A stretch of DNA of 64,000 nucleotides from positions 21,192-85,191 of the IMG/VR virus record IMGVR_UViG_3300020392_000010, one strand, 5' to 3'. Origin of the DNA: a virus. Each line of letters opens with the position of its first letter. The first letter of the stretch is position 1. A program made the translations under genes and the position numbers. Of this stretch, positions 32,498-40,421 are shown in pieces. Below the pieces are notes generated by a model, which saw nothing but the letters and a program-made list of their open reading frames with translations, was not told where the DNA came from and did no database searches.

Positions 32498-33355
32498 TTA
32501 TTTTCTAAGAGATTTCATTTTTTCAAGTTCTGATCCTATTACTTTTCTTGGACCATACCCTGACATAGCTTTTTCTATGTCTCTAATACCTTTTACTAGT
32601 TTTATAAGTCCGCCCGGTTCAACTGAAGCCATTTGATCAGAACCCCATAATGTTCTGTCTAATGTAATATGCCTTTCTATCCAAGTAGCACCTATTGGAA
32701 TAGTAGCCATTGTAGTGACTAATCCAAATTCATGCCCTGAATATCCAACTTCTGATTCTGTATTTTTAATAAGCCATTTTATATAGCCTAAATTAAGTTC
32801 ATTTATAGGCGAAGGATATGTTGAATTGGTGTGCATTATTACTTCTGGTTTACAGGTTTTAATGCACTTTTGAACCTCTTCTTCTGTACTCATTCCGGTG
32901 CTTATTATCAAAAAATCAGACTTGTCTTTTGCATACGAACATAGGTCAATGTTTGTTATTAAAGCAGATGGAATCTTCATAATAAAACTACCATGGTTAG
33001 AATAATTATTGTCTGTAATAAAGTCAACGGATAACTTATCCCAAACTGAAACAAACCAACCTATTTCTTTTTCTTGACAATACCTGTCTATTTCGTCAAA
33101 CTCTTTCTTACCAAATTCTATATCATGCTTATACTGAATATATGTAATTTCTTCTTCTCTCCATGGAACACGCTTAGGTTTATTTTTTTGATCATCAGGT
33201 ACGCATATATCGGGTGTTCTTTTTTGAAATTTTACCCAATTACAACCTGCTACACACGCTGCGTCTATTAGTTTTTTTGCGTTATCTAAAAACTTAGATT
33301 TATCGTTTCCATATGCATAATTTATGCCTATTTCAGCTATTATTTTTACAGCCAT
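32498..33355 (-). CDS. neuB: N-acetylneuraminate (nonulosonate) synthase NeuB-like
   Basis: 285 residues. NeuB TIM barrel with GCNWVKFQKR, MHTNSTYPSP, VGYSGHEFG and IERHITLDRTLWGSDQ, the conserved active-site elements for condensing PEP with N-acetylmannosamine or a related sugar. Common NeuB proteins of about 340 residues end in a SAF antifreeze-like domain; this one stops before it, so the usual partner-subunit lid is missing or comes from elsewhere. Works with NeuA downstream in the pathway, encoded 1 nt upstream. Confidence 0.9.
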   Translation of the reverse strand: MAVKIIAEIGINYAYGNDKSKFLDNAKKLIDAACVAGCNWVKFQKRTPDICVPDDQKNKPKRVPWREEEITYIQYKHDIEFGKKEFDEIDRYCQEKEIGWFVSVWDKLSVDFITDNNYSNHGSFIMKIPSALITNIDLCSYAKDKSDFLIISTGMSTEEEVQKCIKTCKPEVIMHTNSTYPSPINELNLGYIKWLIKNTESEVGYSGHEFGLVTTMATIPIGATWIERHITLDRTLWGSDQMASVEPGGLIKLVKGIRDIEKAMSGYGPRKVIGSELEKMKSLRK

Positions 33356-33356
33356 G

Positions 33357-33992
33357 CTATTTTTTATTTTTTTTAAACTCGTTTAAATCATCTAACGTAT
33401 CTACATCTATCACTTTTTTATTTATGGGTAAAAAATAAGTATTGTTATTATATAAGTTATTATTTAAATTATTTATTACATTTGACTTAAACAAACATAT
33501 ATAATGACTTAATTCAAAGCATTCAGGGTAATCTTGTCTTCTATATAAATCATGATGAAAAAGTTGAGAACCTTTGTTATTTTTTTCCTCTTTTAGCATC
33601 AAAAAAGGACTAATATCTAGTGGGTGCTTACATAATAAAGAGTCTAGATTAAGCGAGTCAAAACAAACCATAGCTGTTTGAACATCTTTCCATTTCCTAA
33701 GCGGATAGGTTAAATATAACATTAAAATCGTTTCATCTAGTATATTTAAAGTATCTATAGTATATTTCATTATATCTTTAGAAGAAGCTTTATCAGAAGA
33801 CACCTCTGGTGTTCTATTTAAAACATTAAACTTATATTTAATGGCCTGTTTTTTTATATGTTCGTCATCTGTAGTTACATATGTTAAGTGCTTCATTGCT
33901 TCTGGTATAATATTAGCAGTATATTCAAATAGTTTTCTATTTTTTAAAGGAACGCCTTTTGAACCTTTTCTAGCTGGTATAATTATTTTCAT
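33357..33992 (-). CDS. neuA: CMP-sialic acid synthetase NeuA-like
   Basis: 211 residues. IPARKGSKGVPLKNRK is the NeuA/KdsB CTP-binding motif; VTTDDEHIKK and LYLTYPLRKWKDVQ follow in family order. It activates a nonulosonate with CTP to the CMP donor. The start overlaps the previous stop and the stop lies 1 nt from neuB, so the operon is coupled. Somewhat shorter than bacterial NeuA (about 230 or more). Confidence 0.88.
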   Translation of the reverse strand: MKIIIPARKGSKGVPLKNRKLFEYTANIIPEAMKHLTYVTTDDEHIKKQAIKYKFNVLNRTPEVSSDKASSKDIMKYTIDTLNILDETILMLYLTYPLRKWKDVQTAMVCFDSLNLDSLLCKHPLDISPFLMLKEEKNNKGSQLFHHDLYRRQDYPECFELSHYICLFKSNVINNLNNNLYNNNTYFLPINKKVIDVDTLDDLNEFKKNKK

Positions 33993-34597
33993 AAAGATTT
34001 AAATTTTTCTATTGATATTTTAGGTAATGAATCTATTTTACTATCTTGACTTAAATTATAAAAGTCTACGTTTCTTTTATTTAATTGTAACTTTAATACT
34101 CTATAGCCTTCGTTAACTTGTTTCAATTTATTCATTTGCGATAAAGGATGATCACCATCTTTTATATAAAAGTGATGAGGTGTAAAATCAACGCCTATTA
34201 ACCCTATTTTTGAAAAACCCATTTTATAAGCTATGCATACGGCTACATAAGGTGAATTTAAACAGTAATCAACTTTATTATCTGAATCTAGATTGGAAAG
34301 CCTACGATTTCCTAGCTCAAAAATTATTGTTTTTTTATTATTCCAGCCTTTTACGCATGTAAATAAAGCTTTAGTAGAAGATTCAGTTATTAAATTTCTT
34401 CTATTTTGATTAAATCTAATTGGGTGATCTGTTACTACTAAATAAGTAGGGGTAAATAGTGCTGGTACATCATTAACACCTATTGTTATAAAGTTTTTAT
34501 AGTTACTTTTTATTTTATTTAAAGACACGCCGCAACCGCATACTATAACAGACTCTCCTTTATGAATATTTTTAAAGTTTGATAAAGTATTTGTCAT
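33989..34597 (-). CDS. Glycosyltransferase/DUF115-like protein, first gene of sialic-acid operon
   Basis: 202 residues from the ATG at 34597; the frame is open to 34648 but the extra part looks random and runs into the dnaJ leader. GESVIVCGCGVSLNK, FITIGVNDVP, YLVVTDHPIRF and IGLIGVDF match the DUF115-like protein at 25864-26472 in order. It starts the leftward neuA-neuB operon with a 4-nt overlap. A glycan-transfer role is inferred. Confidence 0.65.
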   Translation of the reverse strand: MTNTLSNFKNIHKGESVIVCGCGVSLNKIKSNYKNFITIGVNDVPALFTPTYLVVTDHPIRFNQNRRNLITESSTKALFTCVKGWNNKKTIIFELGNRRLSNLDSDNKVDYCLNSPYVAVCIAYKMGFSKIGLIGVDFTPHHFYIKDGDHPLSQMNKLKQVNEGYRVLKLQLNKRNVDFYNLSQDSKIDSLPKISIEKFKSL

Positions 34598-34652
34598 TTT
34601 CGATATATAAATTAAACTACATTGTTTTATACAAAAAAACCTAATCAATGTT

Positions 34653-35597
34653 TTGAATAAAAATTATTATAAAATATTAGAAGTAGAAGAAAACGCTACT
34701 CAAAAAGATATAAAGGCATCATATAGAAAATTAGCTAAAAAATATCACCCCGATACAAATAAAGAAAATAAATCATATGAAGAAAAATTTAAACAAGTAG
34801 CTGAGGCATATGATACACTAGGAGATTCTGAAAAAAGAAAAAACTACGATGAATCTAGAAGAAATCCATATCAAAGAAATAATTTTGGAGGATTTAAACA
34901 ATCCGGATTTGGATTTGAAGGAGGGTTTGGATTTGACGAATTTGTAAAAAGCGCATTTAATAGAAATAGCGCAAGAAATAATAATACCAGTAGATTAAAT
35001 ATAAAAGTTAAAACACAGGCTGATCTACAGGATTTAATTAATGAATCTGAAATAAAAGTTTTATTTGAGAGAAAACTTTTTGATAAATCAAAAGAAAATA
35101 AAGAAATAAAGTTTAAAATAGATTTAAGAAAAAGAAAATATGATATTAGAAAAATATCAAATGATTATGTTATAGTCATAAAACTATCGGGTTTAGGGGA
35201 CGAACTAAAAGGAATACGAAATAACGCATGGGGAGGATCAGAAGAATTTCATGCAATAGGTGATCTAATAGTTGAAATAAAAATAATATCTAAAGTTGAT
35301 TTTAAAATAGAAGACGGAAACATACATGAAAACATAAACATAAACCTATATGATGTGCTGTTTAATAAAGACAGGGACTACATAGTAAATTCTGCCCTTG
35401 GTAAAAAATATAGATTAGATATATGTAATCCAAAAAATTTAAGCTCTTTAAAATTTACTGTTAAATCTAATGGAGTAGTAGGTAATAATAATAAATTAGG
35501 AGACTATGTTGCTAACTTAATAGTTAACTCTCCAGATTTAAGTAAAATGAATAATCAAGACTTAAAAAATTTAAAGGATATTTTATCTAAAGTATAA
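34653..35597 (+). CDS. dnaJ: DnaJ-like co-chaperone (TTG start)
   Basis: 314 residues beginning at TTG; an ATG 5 nt before is out of frame. J domain at residues 1-67 with HPD at 32-34, then a Gly/Phe-rich stretch ([19 protein letters not shown]) and a C-terminal substrate-binding domain without the CxxCxGxG zinc repeats. It would recruit host DnaK to phage substrates. It lies just upstream of the protease-scaffold and capsid genes, suggesting help with head assembly (inference). Confidence 0.85.
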   Translation: MNKNYYKILEVEENATQKDIKASYRKLAKKYHPDTNKENKSYEEKFKQVAEAYDTLGDSEKRKNYDESRRNPYQRNNFGGFKQSGFGFEGGFGFDEFVKSAFNRNSARNNNTSRLNIKVKTQADLQDLINESEIKVLFERKLFDKSKENKEIKFKIDLRKRKYDIRKISNDYVIVIKLSGLGDELKGIRNNAWGGSEEFHAIGDLIVEIKIISKVDFKIEDGNIHENININLYDVLFNKDRDYIVNSALGKKYRLDICNPKNLSSLKFTVKSNGVVGNNNKLGDYVANLIVNSPDLSKMNNQDLKNLKDILSKV

Positions 35598-35643
35598 CTT
35601 TATACGTGTATAGTATTTTTTTATTTTTTATACTGTTTTTCTT

Positions 35644-35651
35644 TATAAATA
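35644..35651 (+). promoter_or_regulatory. Late promoter-like element TATAAATA
   Basis: Exact TATAAATA, 18 nt before the GTG start at 35670 of the protease-scaffold fusion and probably also serving the capsid gene behind it. Confidence 0.6.
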
Positions 35652-35669
35652 ATAAAAAATAGATTTTGC

Positions 35670-37673
35670 GTGAATAATTCAAGCTTAAAACCAAGTAATT
35701 TCATAGACGTTTCTGATAAAAAAGAAAATGATTTAGTATTGATCGTTGAAAACGTAGGTGAAAAACTTAATGTAAAAACCAATGAAACTAACAACACTAT
35801 TTTAGAAGGTGTATGCGCAGTTTTTGGACAAAAGAATAACAATCAAAGAGTTTACGAAAAAGATGAATACTTGCCTCATCTAGAATACTTAAAGGAAAAA
35901 ATTAAGACAAGGCAACTTGTTGGAGATTTAGATCATCCGCCTTCTTTTGAAGTTACTCTTAAAAGCGCTTCTCATATAATTGAAGGCTTAGACCATGATG
36001 GAGGAGATAAAGTAAACATTAAACTTAGAATTTTAGAAAACACGCCAAATGGAAAAATTGCAAAAGCATTAATAGATGGAGGAGTTAATATATCTATTTC
36101 ATCGAGAGCAGCAGGTCAAGTTTTAAACGAAGGTAAAGTTAAACTTCATAGAATATTTACATACGATTTAGTTGCTGAACCGGGGTTTACAGAAGCTGTT
36201 TTAAAGAAAACAGTTAACGAATCCTTAAAAGAAAATTTCGAAATGATAACTGAAAATTATAGTTTATTAAAAGAAAATTCTTTTATAAATAAAGAAAAGT
36301 TAGAAGATATCTCTGAAAATTTAAATTTTTCAAATAATTATAAATTTTACAAGATAAATAACAAAAATAATAAAGAGCTGACTAATAGTTTAAGCAATCA
36401 AAATAATAAGAGCAAAATGAACGAGTATGTTAATAAAAATGATATGAATCATTATACTGAGATAGTTAAAGAGAAATTTGAATCATTACAAGCTGAAATG
36501 GACAAAATTAAGTCTGTTAATGAAGCTGATTCAAAAGAGGTGAAAACAACAGATGTTTCACCAACTTCAGGTATTGGAAAATACGTTAATTATTTAGCTG
36601 AAAAAGTAGAAAACTTAACTAAGTACACTGACTACTTGTCTGGTAAATTAAACCAATCTGTTAAGTACACTGAACATGTAGCCGAAACTACTAACAATAG
36701 TATAGAATATCAAAACTACATTGGTGAAAAACTTAATCAGAGTTTAAATTATCAAAACTATTTAGGTGAAAACTTAAATAAAAGCATTAATTACCAAGAT
36801 TATTTAAAAGAGAACTTAAATAAAAGTATTAATTATCAAACATACCTTGCTGAAGAATTAGATAAAGGCATTCAATATACTGAATATGTAGCAGAAGGTG
36901 CTAATAAAGGAATTGAATTTGCTGAATATATTGCTGAAAATGCTCAAATGAATAGAGAATACGTTGAATACGTAGCAGAAAAATCTTCAAAAGGAATTAG
37001 TTATGCTGAATATATTGCTGAATCATTAAACTCAGGTAAATTTACTCCTAATTCTAACTTATTAAGCAATGTTAGCGGATTAAATGAAAACAAGCAAATT
37101 GAAATGATTACTGAAGGAATAGATGCTGTAATAAACACAGTCAAAAGTGAATCAGCTAGTGCCGTACTAGAAAATAAATATCCTTTCTTAAAAGTATTAT
37201 CTGAAAAGAAAAAAGAAGCATTTTATGATCTAGATACTAATACTAAACAAGCTGTTGTAGAAGCAGTTAGAGCTTCAGTATGGTTTAATGAAGCAGATGT
37301 AACTGGTATTATTAGTGCAGTCGTAGAAAACGCTAATAAGTCTATTCCAAACCATCTTAGATATATGCCAGATGAGTATAAAGCATCTTGGGAGAAGATG
37401 AATGAAGCTGAAAAAAATCAAATTCATACTAAAACTCAACTTTATACTTTAAATACTCCTTATCAAGTTAAATCTTTCTGGGATGAAATAGATTTCAGAG
37501 GAATTAATGAAAGAATTGAAAGAGAAAAAGAAAATAGAAAATTACAACAAATCAACGAGAGCCAAAGTACAGAAGGTGCAATCCCGGTAGACAGGGTAGT
37601 TGATATGACGAGAGGTTACTCTCAGACTTACATAGACTCTCTTATGAGAGGTGCGGAAAATCGCAACAAATAA
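35670..37673 (+). CDS. Prohead protease gp21 fused to scaffold gp22-like core protein
   Basis: 667 residues, GTG start. Residues about 35-185 are a T4 gp21-type (S77) protease: NQRVYEKDEYLPHLEYL, GDLDHPPSFEVTL (H89), NISISSRAAG (Ser 142-145) and YDLVAEPGF (D166). An Asn-rich linker (about 225-249) follows, then a scaffold part with eleven exact-length 14-residue repeats (305-458) and a helical C-terminus ending in LQQINESQS, a likely I-N-E cleavage site. In T4, gp21 and gp22 are separate genes. An internal ATG at residue 250 may yield free scaffold. Confidence 0.85.
   Translation: MNNSSLKPSNFIDVSDKKENDLVLIVENVGEKLNVKTNETNNTILEGVCAVFGQKNNNQRVYEKDEYLPHLEYLKEKIKTRQLVGDLDHPPSFEVTLKSASHIIEGLDHDGGDKVNIKLRILENTPNGKIAKALIDGGVNISISSRAAGQVLNEGKVKLHRIFTYDLVAEPGFTEAVLKKTVNESLKENFEMITENYSLLKENSFINKEKLEDISENLNFSNNYKFYKINNKNNKELTNSLSNQNNKSKMNEYVNKNDMNHYTEIVKEKFESLQAEMDKIKSVNEADSKEVKTTDVSPTSGIGKYVNYLAEKVENLTKYTDYLSGKLNQSVKYTEHVAETTNNSIEYQNYIGEKLNQSLNYQNYLGENLNKSINYQDYLKENLNKSINYQTYLAEELDKGIQYTEYVAEGANKGIEFAEYIAENAQMNREYVEYVAEKSSKGISYAEYIAESLNSGKFTPNSNLLSNVSGLNENKQIEMITEGIDAVINTVKSESASAVLENKYPFLKVLSEKKKEAFYDLDTNTKQAVVEAVRASVWFNEADVTGIISAVVENANKSIPNHLRYMPDEYKASWEKMNEAEKNQIHTKTQLYTLNTPYQVKSFWDEIDFRGINERIEREKENRKLQQINESQSTEGAIPVDRVVDMTRGYSQTYIDSLMRGAENRNK
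36582..37043 (+). repeat. Eleven tandem 42-bp (14-aa) coding repeats in scaffold
   Basis: Each unit follows (Y/F)xx(Y/H)(L/V/I)x(E/G)xxxxxxx, for example YQNYLGENLNKSIN. Eleven units without any gap cover residues 305-458. Period 14 equals two heptads, so a continuous coiled-coil rod is expected. The DNA copies have diverged at synonymous sites, so the repeat is maintained at protein level. Confidence 0.95.
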
Positions 37674-37690
37674 AAAAAATCAAATAGAAA

Positions 37691-39394
37691 ATGTCACGTA
37701 CAAAAGTTTTTAAACGTACTTCAGATTCTAGAATCCTTAATACTTGGAAGCCATTATTGGAAAGCCATGGTGTTAGTGCTGAAAGCGGGAAACAAGAGTG
37801 GTTAGCAGAATATGCTCACAACCATGCTATTTTTGATAATAGCGCTCCTGTATTTGAGCAAACTGCACCTGGGTTGTTTTTTCAACAACCAGGTTCTGTA
37901 TTAGGTAGAGGCGCTGCTGTAGCACCTACTGCCAGTCAGACGCCTTTTTCAGATGCTGGTGTTAAAGGTTCTTATGCCGATTCTGGTTCTGGAGATAAGT
38001 TTCCATCGTTACTTCCAGTTGCTATTCAAGTAGCTGCAAAAACGATTGGGTTTGATCTTGTTCCTGTTGTGCCTATGGATTCTCCTGTTGGGTTCTTACC
38101 TTACTTAGATTATTTATATGCAGGCGGTCGAACAGATTCAGAATTTGAACCATATATGGTTAAAATTGAAGGAGCAACAGTAGATGCTCTTGAAACTGCA
38201 GGTTTCGCCGGAGTTAATGACGGAACAAACGCCAATCAGGCAATCACAATCGCTGGTGCTCAAGGTTCTTACGAATTAGTAGGATTCTCAAGAGTAGATG
38301 GTTTATTAATAATGAAAGTTCTTAATGACGGTCTTAACCCAGCTGCAAGTGTTGATGCTGACCTTTCAGGTAATAATATTACTGCGATTGGTTCAACGAA
38401 CGGTACTTTCCAAATAGCTGGAGCGGTATCATTGGTTTCTGCTTTAGAAAACCATATCTCTGGATTTACATCTCAGTCAACTGAGGTTCAAGATCCTGAT
38501 TTTGTTGGTCCTTACTTACCTGAAACAGGTGGTGTTCCTGGATCAATGACAAGAGAACAAAGTGAATTGTCTAAATACAGACAAATGGGTCTTAGAATGT
38601 TCACTAAATTTGTTGAAGCTAAATCTGATCAAGTGTCTATCTCAGCATCTGTTGAGCAGATCCAAGATCTTAACAGAGTTTGGAACTTCGACGTTATCTC
38701 TATGTTAGAGAACGTTGCAGTTAACGAACTTGCACAGTCTATCAACAAAAGATTGGTTGACAGAATCTTCACATTAGCTGATGATCACAATGTTGAAGTA
38801 AACATGGTAGAGGGCGCTGGAATCACTACACTAGACTTAAATGCTGGTACCGGTGGTTTTGAGAACACTTCTACTCTTCAAAGAAGATTAGTCACTAAGA
38901 TTCTTGAATTAGCAAACTTAATTTACCATAGAGGTAGATTTGGTGCTGGTACATTCATGATTACCAACGGTAGAGTTGCATCTGCATTAGCTGATGTTGC
39001 TGGTTACTCAATTGCACAGGCTCCATCTGATATGGGCGGTGTTGCTGGTAACCTATACCCAGCTGGTAAAGTTTATGGTGTTCAAGTATATGTTGATCCT
39101 AACTTAAGCTTTGGAGATTCTAGAATCTGCATTGGTCGTAAAGGATCTGATGAAGAACCAGGTGTTAAATTCTTACCATATATTATGGCTGAGTCTTTAC
39201 AAACTATCTCAGAAGGTACTTTCTCACCAAAAATTGGAATGAAATCACGTTATGCGATTACTGAAGCAGGATGGCATCCAGAAACTCAATATGTAAATAT
39301 GGAAGTTACTGGAGACTTAGCTGTTCTTACAGGCGGAGCTGCCCCAAGTGGACCAGCTACACCATCACCAGTTGCACCAATAGTTGCACCATAA
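37691..39394 (+). CDS. gp23: Major capsid protein, T4 gp23-like
   Basis: 567 residues (T4 gp23: 521). T4-type features: PIRSL-like N-terminal arm, EWLAEYAHNHA with a probable protease site after L-A-E (residue 40), GAKSDQVSIS-like core (FVEAKSDQVSISASVEQIQDL), ANLIYHRGRFGAGTFMITN and GMKSRYA..EAGWHPE. Codon use is visibly less A/T-biased than neighbours, as expected for the most abundant phage protein. Ends in an Ala/Pro-rich tail and is followed by a strong terminator. Follows the protease-scaffold gene by 17 nt. Confidence 0.95.
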   Translation: MSRTKVFKRTSDSRILNTWKPLLESHGVSAESGKQEWLAEYAHNHAIFDNSAPVFEQTAPGLFFQQPGSVLGRGAAVAPTASQTPFSDAGVKGSYADSGSGDKFPSLLPVAIQVAAKTIGFDLVPVVPMDSPVGFLPYLDYLYAGGRTDSEFEPYMVKIEGATVDALETAGFAGVNDGTNANQAITIAGAQGSYELVGFSRVDGLLIMKVLNDGLNPAASVDADLSGNNITAIGSTNGTFQIAGAVSLVSALENHISGFTSQSTEVQDPDFVGPYLPETGGVPGSMTREQSELSKYRQMGLRMFTKFVEAKSDQVSISASVEQIQDLNRVWNFDVISMLENVAVNELAQSINKRLVDRIFTLADDHNVEVNMVEGAGITTLDLNAGTGGFENTSTLQRRLVTKILELANLIYHRGRFGAGTFMITNGRVASALADVAGYSIAQAPSDMGGVAGNLYPAGKVYGVQVYVDPNLSFGDSRICIGRKGSDEEPGVKFLPYIMAESLQTISEGTFSPKIGMKSRYAITEAGWHPETQYVNMEVTGDLAVLTGGAAPSGPATPSPVAPIVAP

Positions 39395-39434
39395 TAGCAT
39401 TTCAGTTTAATTTTAACAGAGAAGTTATAATATT

Positions 39435-39463
39435 AAAGGGAATCTTAACGATTCCCTTTTTTT
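39435..39463 (+). terminator. Rho-independent terminator after major capsid gene
   Basis: AAAGGGAATC - TTAAC - GATTCCC followed by seven T. The stem core equals that of the terminator at 9396-9425. It separates the capsid gene from the convergent 84-aa gene. Confidence 0.92.
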
Positions 39464-39467
39464 ATGT

Positions 39468-39722
39468 TTAATAATTTGGATTTAAAGTAACTGAATATTT
39501 AGCGGCTATAGATCTTAATTTCTTTTTAGATATTCCTTCTAAGAAGCCCTCATTAATAATCATTCCTTCACCTGAGGGATCATTCGATATGTCTTCTTCA
39601 TTACCACTAAATACTTGAAAAAAGTAACCTGGAGTGAACCCAGGGACTTCGTCATATCCATAACATACTTCTACCGGCTCTCCATTTTTAGGATTTATAC
39701 CTATTGTGTTTATTCTACTCAT
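39468..39722 (-). CDS. Unknown small protein
   Basis: 84 residues. Reads NPKNGEPVEVCYGYDEVPGFTPGYFFQVFSG.., a beta-rich pattern with a Gly/Pro-aromatic middle; C-terminus basic. No family recognised. Coupled to the upstream gene by an ATGA overlap. Confidence 0.7.
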   Translation of the reverse strand: MSRINTIGINPKNGEPVEVCYGYDEVPGFTPGYFFQVFSGNEEDISNDPSGEGMIINEGFLEGISKKKLRSIAAKYSVTLNPNY

Positions 39723-40258
39723 TTTATATCTTTTCTAATTACATTTAAGTACTCGTGAGCAACAGATAATACAGTATTTAGTGTAAAAAGAGGTTGATTT
39801 GCTTCAGCGTAAGTACGATCAGCCTCCTCTTTATTAAGATAATACTCTTTTTTAAACTTTTCAATAGTACACCCTGTTACGTTTATAAATGCTTGATCTA
39901 ACCTACCTCTTCTTAAAAACAGATAATGTTGCCAATTTCCTGTTTCTATATAGGCCTCTATAGCGTCTTTAGCTCGTAATAACGATAAGTCTTCTTTTTC
40001 TTTAAATAATTTTACAGCTTGTAATTTTTGACCTTTTCTAACAAGAAGTTCTACAGAAGGTATCCAACTAGGCTTATACCAACTATCTAACATTTTTTTA
40101 ATCTCCTTATCAGTTTTATCTGAAAATTCCCCAAGTGATATATCTTCCTTAGACTTTTTAATAGGATTTGCATCTAATATAGATTTCTTTTTATTAGGAA
40201 ATTTCCTATTATTGTAACTAAATTCTCCTCTATTAGGTTTATTCCTTAATTTTTTCAT
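39719..40258 (-). CDS. Protein with L7/L12-C-terminal-like motif
   Basis: 179 residues. Basic N-terminus (NKPNRGEFSYNNRKFPNKKK). Residues about 68-105 read VRKGQKLQAVKLFKEKEDLSLLRAKDAIE, matching the K-I-x-A-(I/V)-K-x-(F/Y)(K/R)-E-x-x-x-L-x-x-A-K-D-x-(V/I)-E pattern of the ribosomal L7/L12 C-terminal domain found also in stand-alone bacterial proteins. C-terminus helical. Function unknown; it may bind a host GTPase or other factor (inference). Confidence 0.65.
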   Translation of the reverse strand: MKKLRNKPNRGEFSYNNRKFPNKKKSILDANPIKKSKEDISLGEFSDKTDKEIKKMLDSWYKPSWIPSVELLVRKGQKLQAVKLFKEKEDLSLLRAKDAIEAYIETGNWQHYLFLRRGRLDQAFINVTGCTIEKFKKEYYLNKEEADRTYAEANQPLFTLNTVLSVAHEYLNVIRKDIK

Positions 40259-40415
40259 TTTGTTTATTAAGTTTTCTATATTGCATGATCACATCTTTTT
40301 TATAACTTAAATGTTTATTCACATAAACATGTAGTTCTTTACCCGCATCTGCGTAATTTGGGTTATCAAGCACTATTTTGACTATTTCTGAAATAGTATT
40401 CTTTTCTTCTTTCAT
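40239..40415 (-). CDS. Small ORF, 58 aa
   Basis: 58 residues from ATG 40415, starting MKEEKNTISEIVKIVLDNP. It fills the otherwise empty gap between uvdE and the L7/L12-like gene, begins 7 nt after the uvdE stop, and overlaps the next start by 20 nt. Strongly helical and Lys-rich. The tight fit in the operon supports a real gene; function unknown. Confidence 0.55.
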   Translation of the reverse strand: MKEEKNTISEIVKIVLDNPNYADAGKELHVYVNKHLSYKKDVIMQYRKLNKQNEKIKE

Positions 40416-40421
40416 ATTGTA

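Noticed and set aside
36582-37043. CRISPR-like array
   Set aside because: The 42-bp periodicity is a coding repeat in frame with the scaffold gene; there are no spacers and no identical repeat units.
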